Source: CAYYJS01 sp964472315 | Lineage (GTDB): Bacteria > Verrucomicrobiota > Kiritimatiellia > UBA8416 | Direction of reading: 5' to 3' | NCBI GenBank assembly: GCA_964472315.1 | Contig: CAYYJS010000008.1 | Location: forward strand, 20,878 to 84,877 | DNA length: 64,000 nucleotides | In this document: one piece after another, positions 25,605 through 37,912 of the stretch | How the letters are laid out: each line of letters starts with the position of its first letter | How positions within the stretch are numbered: the stretch's first letter is position 1 | Made by a program: the position numbers and the translations under genes | The notes under the pieces: generated by a model | The model's input: the letters and a program-made list of their open reading frames with translations, nothing else | Told to the model about the DNA's origin: nothing | The model's database searches: none

Positions 25605-27422
25605 ATGCACGAGTATCGAACACACACCTGTGGCGAGCTTCGCGCCGCCGATGCGGGGAAAACGGTCAAGCTATCGGGATGGGTTTACCGCCGGCGTGAC
25701 CATGGCGGGGTTTTGTTCATCGACCTGCGCGATCACTACGGGCAGATGCAGGTGATTATCGAACCGGACAAGACGTTCTTCGAAGACTGTCAGAAGCTCA
25801 AGTCCGAGAGTGTGATCACCGTTGTCGGCAAGGTGACGATGCGGTCGGCGGAGACCATCAACCCGTCGCTGCCGACGGGCGAGGTGGAACTCGAAGCCGA
25901 TTCGATGGTCGTCCAATCGGTCGCCGACCCCCTGCCGCTGCATATTTCCGGCGACGAGGACGGGCCCGAGGACCTCCGGTTGCGGTACCGATTCCTCGAT
26001 CTGCGGCGGCCCCGACTGCATGCCAACATCATGCTGAGGTCACGGATCATATCGAGTCTCCGTCGGCGGATGACCGCCCATGGGTTCAATGAGTTTCAGA
26101 CCCCCATCCTGACGAGTAGCTCGCCCGAAGGCGCCCGCGATTACCTGGTTCCGAGTCGTGTGCATCCCGGGAAGTTCTATGCGTTGCCCCAGGCGCCGCA
26201 GCTCTTCAAGCAGCTACTGATGGTGGCGGGGTTCGACCGCTATTTCCAGATCGCGCCGTGTTTCCGGGACGAAGACGCGCGCGCCGACCGTTCTCCGGGC
26301 GAATTCTATCAACTCGACATCGAGATGTCCTACGTCACGCAAGACGATGTGTTCACCGTGGTCGAAGACGTGGTGCACGGTGTCTTCGGCGAGTTTTCCA
26401 ACTGGGACCGCGGTGCGCTGCCGTTCCCGCGGATCACCTACGCCGATGCGTTGCTCAAGTATGGTTCGGATAAACCGGATCTGCGCATCCCGATCGAGAT
26501 CCGCGATGTCACGTCGCAGTTCGCGGACTCGTCGTTCAATGCCTTCCGCGGTGCGATCGACAAGGGCGGTGTGGTACGAGCCATTCCGGTCAAGGGCATT
26601 GCCGACAAGCCGCGCAGCTTTTTCGACAAGCTCATCGAGTTTGCGCAGTCCGTGGGCGCGAAGGGGTTGGCCTATCTTGTCTGGGAAGCCGACAAGGTGA
26701 AAGGTCCTTTGGCGAAGTTCCTGTCGCCGGAGCAGGTGGTACGGCTCGCCGCGACATGCGGCGTGGCGGCGGGTGATGTGGTGTTCTTCGTATGCGACCA
26801 GGCGTCCGTGGCGAACCGCATTGGCGGCGAGGTGCGCGCCAAGCTTGGGCGCGACCTTGAGTTGATCGCGCCCGACACGTTCCGGTTCTGCTGGATCGTC
26901 GATTTCCCGATGTTCGAGCTCGATCCCGAGACGAACAAGGTGGTCTTCTCGCACAATCCGTTTTCCATGCCGCAGGGCGGCATGGAGGCATTGGAGACGC
27001 GGCCCCCGCTGGAGATCAAGGCGTACCAGTACGATATCGTCTGCAACGGCATCGAGCTGTCGAGCGGCGCGATCCGGAACCATCGGCCGGACATCATGTA
27101 CAAAGCCTTCGAGATCGCCGGCTACGCGCGTGCGACCGTGGACGAGGAGTTTGCCGGGCTGCTCAATGCGTTCCGGCTCGGGGCGCCACCACACGGCGGC
27201 ATCGCGCCGGGGGTCGACCGGATTGTCATGTTGCTGGCCAACGAGAGCAACATCCGCGAGGTGATCGCGTTCCCGATGAACCAGCGCGCGCAGGATCTGA
27301 TGATGAACGCGCCGTGCGAAGTGAGCGAGAAGCAACTCCGCGAGCTTCACATCAAGCTGAACCTGCCCAAACCCGCCGTCTCCGACACGCATGCCGTCAT
27401 CGACGTGAAGGATCACTCGTAA
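25605..27422 (+). CDS. aspS: Aspartyl-tRNA synthetase
   Basis: 605 aa, the usual length of the bacterial-type enzyme. The N-terminal OB-fold anticodon-binding domain is clear (VKLSGWVYRRRDHGGVLFIDLRDHYG). Class II motif 2 (FRDEDARADRSPGEFYQLDIEMSY) and motif 3 (GAPPHGGIAPGVDRIVMLL) are intact, with the bacterial GAD insertion between them. It charges tRNA-Asp; whether it also charges tRNA-Asn depends on an AsnRS or GatCAB outside this window. A GGAGCGAG site precedes the ATG. It converges with hisS across a 77-base gap. Confidence 0.97.
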   Translation: MHEYRTHTCGELRAADAGKTVKLSGWVYRRRDHGGVLFIDLRDHYGQMQVIIEPDKTFFEDCQKLKSESVITVVGKVTMRSAETINPSLPTGEVELEADSMVVQSVADPLPLHISGDEDGPEDLRLRYRFLDLRRPRLHANIMLRSRIISSLRRRMTAHGFNEFQTPILTSSSPEGARDYLVPSRVHPGKFYALPQAPQLFKQLLMVAGFDRYFQIAPCFRDEDARADRSPGEFYQLDIEMSYVTQDDVFTVVEDVVHGVFGEFSNWDRGALPFPRITYADALLKYGSDKPDLRIPIEIRDVTSQFADSSFNAFRGAIDKGGVVRAIPVKGIADKPRSFFDKLIEFAQSVGAKGLAYLVWEADKVKGPLAKFLSPEQVVRLAATCGVAAGDVVFFVCDQASVANRIGGEVRAKLGRDLELIAPDTFRFCWIVDFPMFELDPETNKVVFSHNPFSMPQGGMEALETRPPLEIKAYQYDIVCNGIELSSGAIRNHRPDIMYKAFEIAGYARATVDEEFAGLLNAFRLGAPPHGGIAPGVDRIVMLLANESNIREVIAFPMNQRAQDLMMNAPCEVSEKQLRELHIKLNLPKPAVSDTHAVIDVKDHS

Positions 27423-27499
27423 CCCGCCGGCGAGATCCACCGTGCGGATTCGTCGCGACGGAGCTTGCGGCAGGGACGGGGACTTGGGATGGACGCCGG

Positions 27500-28789
27500 T
27501 TACGGGTTGCCGAGAAGCGCGGTCAGTGCGACTTCGGTTTCGGTCCGGTCGGCGAGGACCTTGATCTTCACCGTTCCGTTGGCGACGTCGTCGGGTCCGA
27601 TGAAGATGGCGCGTTGCGCGGCCGAGTTGCCCACGCGCTGGAAGAACTTCCGCGGTTTCTCGGTGCCGAGGGCCAGGTCGACGCGCTCGCCGCGGCGGCG
27701 CAGCGCGGCGGCCACGGCCATGGCGGTCATCTGCTGTTCCGGCTGCATGAAGCCGACGCCGACATCCCATGGCGTCCGTGCATCGGGCGTCTTTCCGAGG
27801 TCGGCAAGCAGTTCGGCGATCACCACATCGCCGAAGCCGAGGCCGACGCCGGTGGCGGGCTGGCCGCCGACGGTGGCCAGCAGATTGTCATACCGGCCGC
27901 CGCCGAAAATCGCGCGCAGTTCGCCGCGTGTGTCGAAGCCCTCGAAGACGATCCCCGTGTAGTAGGCGAGTCCGCGGATGACCGAGATGTCGAAGGTCAG
28001 CATGTCGGCCAGGCCGTACGCCCGCGCGAACGACAGAAACTGCTCCAGGTTGCGGAGAGCGGCCGAGGCGGCCGGCGCGGTCAACAGTGCCGCGGCCTCG
28101 TCCAACGACCGTATGGCCAGAAGGGCAAACACCTTATCGCACGCGGCGGCGTCGAGTCGTTCGGCTACCAGCAGGGCGCGGATCTCGTCGTCGTGGATCT
28201 TGCCGCGTTTGTCCAGGGCGAGGAACGTGGCCGCATGGTGTTCGGGCGCGATGCCCAGGCCGACGAGCAGTTCGGCGAGGAGCGCCCGGGAGCTGAAGCG
28301 CACGCGGACATCGCGGCCGTCGAGCCCGAGGGCGCGCAGGGCGGCGGCGGCCGCGGCGACGATCTCGATCTCGGCGGCGGGCGACGGTTCGCCGACGATG
28401 TCAAGATTCCACTGATAGTGTTCACGCTTCCGTCCGCGTGTCGTACGCTCGTAGCGAAAGCACTGGGCGACGGTGGACCATTTGATCGGGAAGGACAGCG
28501 CGCCCTGGCGTGCGGCCACCATGCGGGCGAGGGTGGGGGTCATCTCGGGGCGGAGGGCGAGGTCGCGTCCGCTCTTGTCCTTGAAGGCGTAGATCTGGTC
28601 GACGATCTCCTCGCCGGACTTCCGTTTGAGCAAGTCGAGGCCCTCGACGACGCAGGCATCATACTCATCGAAGCCGGCGGCACGGGCGGCTTCCCGCCAT
28701 GCCGCAAAAACGGCGTTGCGGATCGCCATGTCCTCGGGATAGAAATCGCGCATGCCGCGCGGGGGGGCCAGGGACGGTGTTTCAGCCAT
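27500..28789 (-). CDS. hisS: Histidyl-tRNA synthetase
   Basis: 429 aa, standard for HisRS. It starts MAETPSLAPPRGMRDFYPEDMAIRN with a GAGG site upstream. The class II motif 1 region, motif 2 (QCFRYERTTRGRKREHYQWNLD) and the HisRS signature AYYTGIVFEGFD are present, followed by the alpha/beta anticodon-binding domain. It ends close to aspS on the opposite strand and lies 12 bases downstream of the HU-like gene, with which it probably shares a transcript. Confidence 0.97.
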   Translation of the reverse strand: MAETPSLAPPRGMRDFYPEDMAIRNAVFAAWREAARAAGFDEYDACVVEGLDLLKRKSGEEIVDQIYAFKDKSGRDLALRPEMTPTLARMVAARQGALSFPIKWSTVAQCFRYERTTRGRKREHYQWNLDIVGEPSPAAEIEIVAAAAAALRALGLDGRDVRVRFSSRALLAELLVGLGIAPEHHAATFLALDKRGKIHDDEIRALLVAERLDAAACDKVFALLAIRSLDEAAALLTAPAASAALRNLEQFLSFARAYGLADMLTFDISVIRGLAYYTGIVFEGFDTRGELRAIFGGGRYDNLLATVGGQPATGVGLGFGDVVIAELLADLGKTPDARTPWDVGVGFMQPEQQMTAMAVAAALRRRGERVDLALGTEKPRKFFQRVGNSAAQRAIFIGPDDVANGTVKIKVLADRTETEVALTALLGNP

Positions 28790-28801
28790 GGCGCTTGCGC
28801 C

Positions 28802-29101
28802 TCACGACGCGGTTCGGTTGGATCCGCGCGCGATGACTTCCTTCATGAGTTTGCCGGGCTTGAAACGAACCACGTTGTGCGGCGGGATCGGAACCGGTGT
28901 TTTCGGGTTGTTGGGATTGCGGCCAATACGGGCGCCGCGCAAACAGACGTCGAATACGCCGAAGTCGCGAAACTCGACATGGTCTCCGTCGGCCAAAGCT
29001 TCCGTCACGTAGTCGAGGGTTTTCTGGACGATCGCGAAGACATCCTGTTGGATCATCCCAGTCTCTTTCGCGATTCGCACGACAAGATCACGCTTGGTCA
29101 T
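28802..29101 (-). CDS. HU/IHF-family DNA-binding protein
   Basis: 99 aa when started at MTKRDLVVRIAKETG (ATG at 29101, GGAGG seven bases upstream). A longer frame to 29149 adds a non-conserved leader. The family pattern is complete: helical N-terminal half, then VEFRDFGVFDVCLRGARIGRNPNNPKTPVPIPPHNVVRFKPGKLMKE, covering the DNA-binding arms and the conserved RNPxT. These proteins bend DNA as dimers in the nucleoid. The RIGRNPNNPK arm does not settle HU versus IHF. It is transcribed with hisS and divergently from secA. Confidence 0.93.
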   Translation of the reverse strand: MTKRDLVVRIAKETGMIQQDVFAIVQKTLDYVTEALADGDHVEFRDFGVFDVCLRGARIGRNPNNPKTPVPIPPHNVVRFKPGKLMKEVIARGSNRTAS

Positions 29102-29420
29102 GGCCGCCTCCGTCTCTGGAATCCCCGGCGGGGATCGGTACAAAATCACCTATGCAGGCGACGCAACCAGTTGCGTTTCCGATGCTTACGGTGGCCTGCC
29201 AACCGTGACATTTCACACGAGACGCATGGCTGTTGCAAGCGGAAACTCGTTTCCGCGGCAACTGCAGTTATGGCCGGTACGGCACTTGGGGTGGGCGCGT
29301 GTCACCGTATGGGATGCGCAGGCACGACGTCCGCCGGCTTTTGGACTGGTTATTCGCCGGTTGCTTCCCTATCTTAGCGCCTGTTTTGCCGTACACGTTC
29401 GCCGCGAGAGGTGTGAAGAC
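29102..29420. other. Divergent intergenic region between the HU-like gene and secA
   Basis: These 319 bases have no convincing ORF but several dyads: ATCCCC-GGC-GGGGAT (29121-29135), ACGCAAC-CA-GTTGCGT (29161-29176) and GCGGAAAC-TC-GTTTCCGC (29239-29256). The last is extended by outer GTTGC/GCAAC arms. They could be operators or, for the last, a leader hairpin upstream of secA. No clear -35/-10 pair stood out. Confidence 0.5.
29239..29256. repeat. Inverted repeat upstream of secA
   Basis: Perfect 8-base arms GCGGAAAC and GTTTCCGC around a 2-base centre. GTTGC (29232-29236) and GCAAC (29258-29262) extend it with a small bulge. It has no T-run, so it is not a typical intrinsic terminator; operator or secA leader hairpin is possible. 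Confidence 0.55.
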
Positions 29421-32500
<3,080 letters not shown>

Positions 32501-32519
<19 letters not shown>

Positions 32520-34171
32520 CTCCGGGGTTCGTGCTGCGTCTGGCGGCAAGTCTGACGACCGGATTGCTGCTGGCCTGCGCGTTCCCTTTGCCGGCCGCCC
32601 TCGCGCCGATGGAAGGAGCGTCCGCCGCCTGGCTGGCGCTTGTGCCTTTGTTGATCCTGATCCGTCGGACGAGCCCTCGCGCGGCATGCGCCTGGGGCGG
32701 CTTCAGCGGGCTGGTCTTCTGGTTGGCGTCGCTGGTGTGGTTGCTTCAGTTGCGACAGACGTGGGGATACCTGCCGGTTGTCGTACTGGCGTGGGTCGCC
32801 CTTTCGGCCTGTTGTGCGCTCTACACGGGCGCCTTCGCGGGACTCCTGTCGGCCGTCTCTCACGGAGGCGGAGACCGCGATGGGCGGCCGTTGGGGACAT
32901 TGGCCGCGAACCTGCTCTTCATGCTGGCGGCACCGTGCGTCTGGGTGGCCTTCGAGTACCTGCGGGCGGTGCTCTTCACCGGTTTCCCATGGAACGCCCT
33001 CGGTGTGAGCCAGTACGGCAACCTTGCCACGGTTCAACTCGCCGCCGTTGGCGGGGTCTATGCCGTGTCGGCGCTGATCGTGTTTCTGAATGCCGCGCTG
33101 GCGGGTACGGCCCTGTCGCTCGCCGACCGTTTCAGGCGTGGCGGCTCGCACGGGCGGCGCATCCACCTCGAACTCATGCTCGGGTTGGCCGCCTGCGCCG
33201 GGTGCTGGATGTGGGGCGTCGCGACGGTCCGGCGTGTCGAGGCTGTCGATGGGGGGGGCGTCTTGCGGGTGGCTTGCGTGCAGCCGTGCATTCCACAGCT
33301 CGCGAAATGGGATCCGGACGCCGCCGACGACACGTACCGTGCTCTGGCCGAGCAGAGCCGTTTGGCCTTGCTGGGAAATGTCGACCTGTTGATTTGGCCT
33401 GAAACCGCGGTCCCGGAGGTCTACCGGTTCGATCCCGTCGCTGAGTCCCTTGTTCTCGGCCTGGTCACCAACGGCGTGCCCTTGCTGTTCGGGAGCATGG
33501 ACGTAGACGAATCCGACGAGCCGCCGCGACTGTTCAACAGCGCCTTTCTGATCGATACGAACGGCGCGGTTGCGGCCACTTACCGCAAGCAGCACCTTGT
33601 GCCGTTCGGCGAGTATCTGCCGTTCGGGGAGCAGGTGGGGGCGATCAAACGCCTGGCGCCGCTGGGTTTTAATTGCACGCCGGGCGACGCCCCCGGCGTG
33701 TTTTCGGTCAACGGCGCGCCGGTTGCCGTGTTGATCTGCTTCGAGGATACGATTTCCGGTCTCGCGCGCCGTGCGGTGCGCGCGGGTGCGCGTGTCCTCG
33801 TAAACCTGACCAACGACGCCTGGTTCGACGGGTCCTCGGCCGCGCGGCAGCACCTGGCGCACGCCGTGTTCCGGGCCGTCGAGCATCGCGTTCCGCTGGT
33901 TCGGTGCACGAACACGGGCATGACCGCCTTTGTGACGCCGGCCGGCCGGTTGACCCGGGCGCTGTGGGATGCCGCGAACGCCGCGCCGCTGACCGGTTTC
34001 GCCATCGGCGAGGTTTCCGTTCCGGTTCAGGCGAGCACGCCGTATACACGGGTCGGCGATTTCAGCGTCGCGATCCCCGCGCTGGTCGTGTCCGCGGGGT
34101 TGTTTGTCCTTGTCGTATCGCGCCGGAAAGACGAGAATGCACGGCCTTGGACGAACCGCAACAGGGGATAG
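32501..34171 (+). CDS. lnt: Apolipoprotein N-acyltransferase
   Basis: 556 aa. Starts inside the end of secA. An N-terminal membrane region with several helices (about 1-240) precedes a nitrilase-fold domain with the Glu-Lys-Cys triad: LIWPETAVPE, YRKQHLVPFGEYLPF and VAVLICFEDTISG. The conserved LVNLTNDAWF and CTNTGMTAFV follow, then a last transmembrane helix (IPALVVSAGLFVLVVS). Lnt adds the third acyl chain to lipoproteins at the inner membrane, consistent with a diderm envelope and lipoproteins such as 23567-24547. The lipid part of the pathway (lgt, lspA) is not in the window. Confidence 0.95.
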
Positions 34172-34176
34172 TCGCC

Positions 34177-35290
34177 ATGTTTGAAGATGTACGAGTCCGC
34201 CTCGACAAGTTCCACGCGCGTCTTGCCGAAATGCGAGGTTATCTTTGACGTCGAAAAACGCACGACGGTGCTTGCCGACCTCGATGCCGATGCCGGGCGC
34301 CCGGACTTGTGGAACAACCCCTCGAAAGCGCGGGAACTGATTGCCCGCGCCAACGAACAGCGCGCCGTCCTCAAACCGTTCAAGGAACTGACCGATACCC
34401 TTGAGGAGGTTGGGATCCTGCTTGAACTGGCGGAGTCCGAGGACGATCGCGCGCAGCAGGCGCATGTCGATCGCGAGGCCGATGAGGCTCTTTCGCGCGC
34501 CGAACGGGCGTTTGCGAAGCTGGAAGTTCAGTCGCTGCTCAACGGTCCGTTGGACGCGAAGAATGCCTACCTGACGTTGCACGCGGGGGCGGGCGGCACG
34601 GAGTCGTGCGACTGGGCCGAGATGCTGCTGCGCATGTACTCCCACTACGCCGAGGATCACGGCTTCGCGTTCGAGATTCTCGAATATCAGGCTGGCGATG
34701 AAGCGGGCGTCAAGCGTGTCACCGTCCTGGTCGGCGGCACGTACGCATATGGCTACCTGAAGGCCGAACGCGGGGTCCACCGGCTTGTGAGGATCAGTCC
34801 GTTCGATGCCAACAAGCGGCGGCACACGTCGTTCGCGGCACTCGATGTCGTCGCCGAGATCGATGAGGATTTCGAGGTCGAAGTCGACGACGGCGATCTG
34901 CGCGTGGATACCTATCGGTCCAGCGGCGCCGGCGGCCAGCACGTGAATACGACCGACTCGGCCGTGCGCATCACACACCTGCCGACCGGTATCATCGTGG
35001 CGTGCCAGGCCGAACGGTCGCAGCATATGAACCGAGCCAAGGCGATGAACATGCTCCGTGCCAAACTGTATGAACTCAAGCTCGACGAGCAGCGTCGGGA
35101 CATGGAGAAGTTCTACGGCTCGAAGGGGGAGATCGCCTGGGGCAGTCAGATCAGGTCCTATGTCCTGCAGCCGTACACGATGGTCAAGGATCATCGCACC
35201 GGCGAGGAAACGTCCAACGTCAGCCGGGTGCTCGACGGGCACATCCAGGCGTTTGTCGAGGCTTACCTGAAGCAGCGGGTGAAAAAGTAG
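34177..35290 (+). CDS. prfB: Peptide chain release factor 2 (programmed +1 frameshift)
   Basis: Translation starts at the ATG at 34177 (MFEDVRVRLDKFHARLAEMRGYL) and meets an in-frame TGA at 34246-34248. It continues in the +1 frame as DVEKRTTVLADLDADAGRPDLW, giving 370 aa after the shift. The site CTT TGA C matches the classic RF2 autoregulatory slip codon and stop context; an SD-like AGG lies a few bases before it. RF2 recognises UGA and UAA: the SPF tripeptide (RISPFDANKRRH) and catalytic GGQ (SGAGGQHVN) are present. Low RF2 favours shifting at its own UGA, so expression is self-controlled. The gene follows lnt by five bases and precedes yicC. Confidence 0.95.
34240..34249 (+). promoter_or_regulatory. 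prfB +1 ribosomal frameshift site
   Basis: TATCTTTGAC: slippery CTT followed by in-frame TGA (34246-34248) and C. The ribosome shifts one base forward on CUU/UUU to decode GAC. Both flanking frames encode RF2-like protein, which argues against a sequencing error. Confidence 0.9.
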
Positions 35291-35301
35291 CGGAGGCGGG
35301 T

Positions 35302-36186
35302 ATGGGAATGCGCAGTATGACCGGGTATGGGCGGGGTGAATCGACCGCGGGCGGTCTCAAGGTCGAGGTGGAATTGAGCGCCGTGAACCGCAAGCAGTTT
35401 GACCTGCGCGTGAACCTGCCGCGAACACTGGCCGTGTTGGAAGCCGGTATCGCCAAGGACGTGCACGCCGCGGTGTCGCGGGGCTGCGTCGCCGTGGCGG
35501 TCCGACTTACGGCCAACGGCTGCACCACGGGGCGGCATGTCAAAGTCAACATGGACCTGGCGCGCAGCTATCTGAAAGCCCTGCGTGACATGCAGCGCAC
35601 GCTCGGGCTGCCGGGCGAGGTCACGCTGGACGCCATGACCCGACTGCCCGATTTGGTCGAGCTCGAAGATCTGGCCGAGGACACGAGCAAGGTCTGGCGG
35701 CTGGTCAGTCGCGCGCTCGCCTTGGCGCTGAAGGAACTGCTGGCGATGCGCGACCGTGAAGGCGCTGCGTTGCGGCGGGACCTGCGGCGTCGCTTCGAGC
35801 GGCTTCGCCGCCGGCACGGTCAGGTCGCCAAGCTCGCGCCCGATGTGCCCCGTCACTATCGGGCCTGCCTGCGGAAGCGGCTGGAGGAGGCGGGCGTCGA
35901 CCTGCGCCTGGACGACGCCCACATCCTGCGCGAAGTGGCCGTCTATGCCGACCGGTGCGACGTCTCCGAGGAGTTGGTGCGCCTCGAAAGTCATTTCGAC
36001 CAGGCGGAGAGCCTGATGGAAAGTCCCGAAGCCTCGGGCCGCTCGCTCGACTTTTTGTGTCAGGAGATGCTGCGGGAGATCAACACGATCGGATCGAAGG
36101 CGAACGATGCCCGCCTGGCGCGGCACGTCATCGAGTTCAAAAGCGAACTCGAACGCGTGCGCGAGCAGATTCAGAATGTCGAGTGA
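35302..36186 (+). CDS. yicC: YicC/YloC family endoribonuclease
   Basis: 294 aa, normal for the family. GGAGG sits five bases before the ATG at 35302; an ATG six bases later (MRSMTGYGRG) is equally plausible. The hallmark N-terminus RSMTGYGRGE and the C-terminal LDFLCQEMLREINTIGSKANDARLARHVIEFKSELERVREQIQNVE are present. YicC proteins are single-strand RNA endonucleases; in E. coli YicC affects the small RNA RyhB. Its place just before gmk matches the widespread yicC-gmk order. Confidence 0.95.
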   Translation: MGMRSMTGYGRGESTAGGLKVEVELSAVNRKQFDLRVNLPRTLAVLEAGIAKDVHAAVSRGCVAVAVRLTANGCTTGRHVKVNMDLARSYLKALRDMQRTLGLPGEVTLDAMTRLPDLVELEDLAEDTSKVWRLVSRALALALKELLAMRDREGAALRRDLRRRFERLRRRHGQVAKLAPDVPRHYRACLRKRLEEAGVDLRLDDAHILREVAVYADRCDVSEELVRLESHFDQAESLMESPEASGRSLDFLCQEMLREINTIGSKANDARLARHVIEFKSELERVREQIQNVE

Positions 36187-36192
36187 CCGAGT

Positions 36193-36846
36193 ATGCCGGA
36201 GCTTCTGCCAACGCCCCTTCTCGTGGTGATGTCCGCGCCCTCGGGCGCGGGAAAGTCGACCCTCTGCCGGTACCTGCGCGAGACCTTCGGGAACCTGGCC
36301 TATTCGGTCTCGTGCACGACGCGTGCGCCACGCGGCACGGAGCGTCACGGCGAGAGCTACTTCTTCCTGAGTGACGACGAGTTCGCGCGGCGTGTGGCGG
36401 CCGGCGAGTTTCTGGAATCGGCGCTGGTGCACGGGAACCGCTACGGCACGCTGAAGGCGACCGTGCTGGAGGCCATGGGGCGCGGCGACAGCGTGCTGAT
36501 GGATATCGATGTGCAGGGCGCCGCTCAGATCCGCGCCGCGTTGGGGCGCGACCCGGCGTTGCGTGTCCCGGCCGAGGGCTTCGTCGATATCTTCATCAGT
36601 CCGCCGAGCCTGGATATTTTGCGGCGACGCCTCGAAGCGCGCGGCGAGGATGCGCCCGCGACGATCGACCGCCGCCTGCGCAACGCGGAGACCGAGCTGG
36701 CTCAAGCCGGGGCGTACCGGTTCAAGGTGGTCAACGACGACTTGGCGGCGGCGCGGGACGCCGTGGCCGCCATACTCCGGCGGGAGGCCGGACGGCCCCG
36801 TCGGGGTTGCGCGGCCGCTACTGGAAGGAAGGATCGAGTGCGATGA
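36193..36846 (+). CDS. gmk: Guanylate kinase
   Basis: 217 aa. P-loop MSAPSGAGKSTL, the GMP-binding SVSCTTRAPRGTERHGESYFFL and FLESALVHGNRYGT, and lid residues are all present; it phosphorylates GMP to GDP. The last 20 residues (RPRRGCAAATGRKDRVR) extend beyond the usual end. The stop overlaps the coaC start as ATGA. The usual rpoZ between gmk and coaBC is missing here. Confidence 0.96.
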   Translation: MPELLPTPLLVVMSAPSGAGKSTLCRYLRETFGNLAYSVSCTTRAPRGTERHGESYFFLSDDEFARRVAAGEFLESALVHGNRYGTLKATVLEAMGRGDSVLMDIDVQGAAQIRAALGRDPALRVPAEGFVDIFISPPSLDILRRRLEARGEDAPATIDRRLRNAETELAQAGAYRFKVVNDDLAAARDAVAAILRREAGRPRRGCAAATGRKDRVR

Positions 36847-37388
36847 AAATACTGTTGGGTGTGACGGGGTCCATCGCCGCCTACAAAGCCGCGGAACTGG
36901 TGCGGTTGTTCCGGCGGCGGGAATGGGATGTGCGCGTGGTCATGACGTCCGGTGCGACGCAATTCGTGACCGAACTGACGTTTCGCAGCCTGTCCCGGAA
37001 CCCCGTGGCGGTCGAGATGTTCGCGCCGTCGACGGAGTGGCGCGCGGACCATATCGCGCTGCCGGAGTGGGCGGATGTGTTCGTCATCGCGCCGTGCACG
37101 GCCAATGTGCTCGCGAAACTCGCGCACGGACTTGCCGACGATCTGCTGAGCTGCATGGCGCTGGCCTGTCCGGTACCCCTGATCGTCGCCCCGGCGATGA
37201 ACGACCGGATGTGGGCCCATCCCGCGACGCAGGACAACGTGGCACTGTTGAAGCGACGGGGCGTCGTCTTCGTCGAGGTTGGCGTCGGCGATCTGGCCTG
37301 CGGCTATGCCGCTCAGGGCAGGTTGGCGGCGTTGGAGGAAATCGTCGCGGCGGTTGAACGCGCGACTGCGAAAGGAGGTCAGGCATGA
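36843..37388 (+). CDS. coaC: Phosphopantothenoylcysteine decarboxylase-type flavoprotein (CoaC domain only)
   Basis: 181 aa from the ATG at 36843 (MKILLGVTGSIAAYKAAELVR), in an ATGA overlap with gmk. It carries the HFCD flavoprotein signatures: catalytic His in WRADHIALPEWAD, FMN-binding IAPCTANVLAKLAHGLADDLL, and PAMNDRMW. The family decarboxylates phosphopantothenoylcysteine in coenzyme A synthesis. In most bacteria this domain is fused to the CoaB synthetase; here the protein stops after CoaC, so CoaB must be a separate gene elsewhere or this is another HFCD enzyme. The gmk-coaC context favours coenzyme A synthesis. Confidence 0.85.
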   Translation: MKILLGVTGSIAAYKAAELVRLFRRREWDVRVVMTSGATQFVTELTFRSLSRNPVAVEMFAPSTEWRADHIALPEWADVFVIAPCTANVLAKLAHGLADDLLSCMALACPVPLIVAPAMNDRMWAHPATQDNVALLKRRGVVFVEVGVGDLACGYAAQGRLAALEEIVAAVERATAKGGQA

Positions 37389-37564
37389 GTCGGCGGTTGA
37401 TTTTCGGACTGGTGATGATCGGGGTTACGGTTCTGATCCTGTTGCTGAACACGCAGGGCAAGGTGGCGATCAACTTCGTGTTGTTCGAGCTCACGGTGCT
37501 CAAGTCGGTCGCGTTTCTTTTCTTTCTGAGTGTCGGCGTCTTTATCGGGGCGTTGGTGCGATGA
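37385..37564 (+). CDS. Small LapA-like (DUF1049) membrane protein
   Basis: 59 aa, starting MSRRLIFGLVMIGVTVLILLLN. Two hydrophobic helices flank NTQGKVAINFVLFELTVLKS, the pattern of LapA/DUF1049 proteins. An AGGAGG site lies seven bases before the ATG, and both ends overlap neighbours by four bases (ATGA), strong support for a gene this small. E. coli LapA (YciS) works with LapB in regulating lipopolysaccharide synthesis; no LapB-like TPR gene is adjacent here, so the role is uncertain. Confidence 0.82.
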   Translation: MSRRLIFGLVMIGVTVLILLLNTQGKVAINFVLFELTVLKSVAFLFFLSVGVFIGALVR

Positions 37565-37908
37565 CCAGTCGTGCGGTCCGCGACGGCACGGTCGTGATCG
37601 CGCACGTGATGTCGGCCACGTCGTTGCCGTCGCGCGTTCGCGGGTTGCTGGGCCGTCGGCGGCTGCCGGTGCAGTCGGCGCTGCATCTCGACCCCTGCCA
37701 CGCGATCCACACCTGCTGGATGCTGTTCGCGCTGGATGTGGTCTTCCTGGACCGCGACCGGGCGGTGGTGCGTATCGTACGCGGCGTCCGTCCGTTTCGC
37801 TTCGTGCTCGGCGGGCGGGGGGCGCACAGCGTGCTGGAAATGACCGCCGGGTGGTTGCCCGCGAACGCGCTGCGCGTCGGCGACCGGATTGCGCTGAACG
37901 AGGTCTGA
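37561..37908 (+). CDS. DUF192 family protein
   Basis: 115 aa from the ATG at 37561 overlapping the LapA-like stop; a longer frame upstream lies inside coaC and is not meaningful. RVRGLLGRRRLPVQSALHLDPCHAIHTCWMLFALDVVFLDRD matches the DUF192 core (GLM...L..G..L.L.PC..IHT..M.FPIDVVFLD). The end (VLEMTAGWLPANALRVGDRI) also fits. Members are often exported; this one lacks a signal peptide. Biochemical function is unknown. It closes the operon, four bases before the convergent PEGA gene. Confidence 0.85.
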   Translation: MTSRAVRDGTVVIAHVMSATSLPSRVRGLLGRRRLPVQSALHLDPCHAIHTCWMLFALDVVFLDRDRAVVRIVRGVRPFRFVLGGRGAHSVLEMTAGWLPANALRVGDRIALNEV

Positions 37909-37912
37909 CGCG

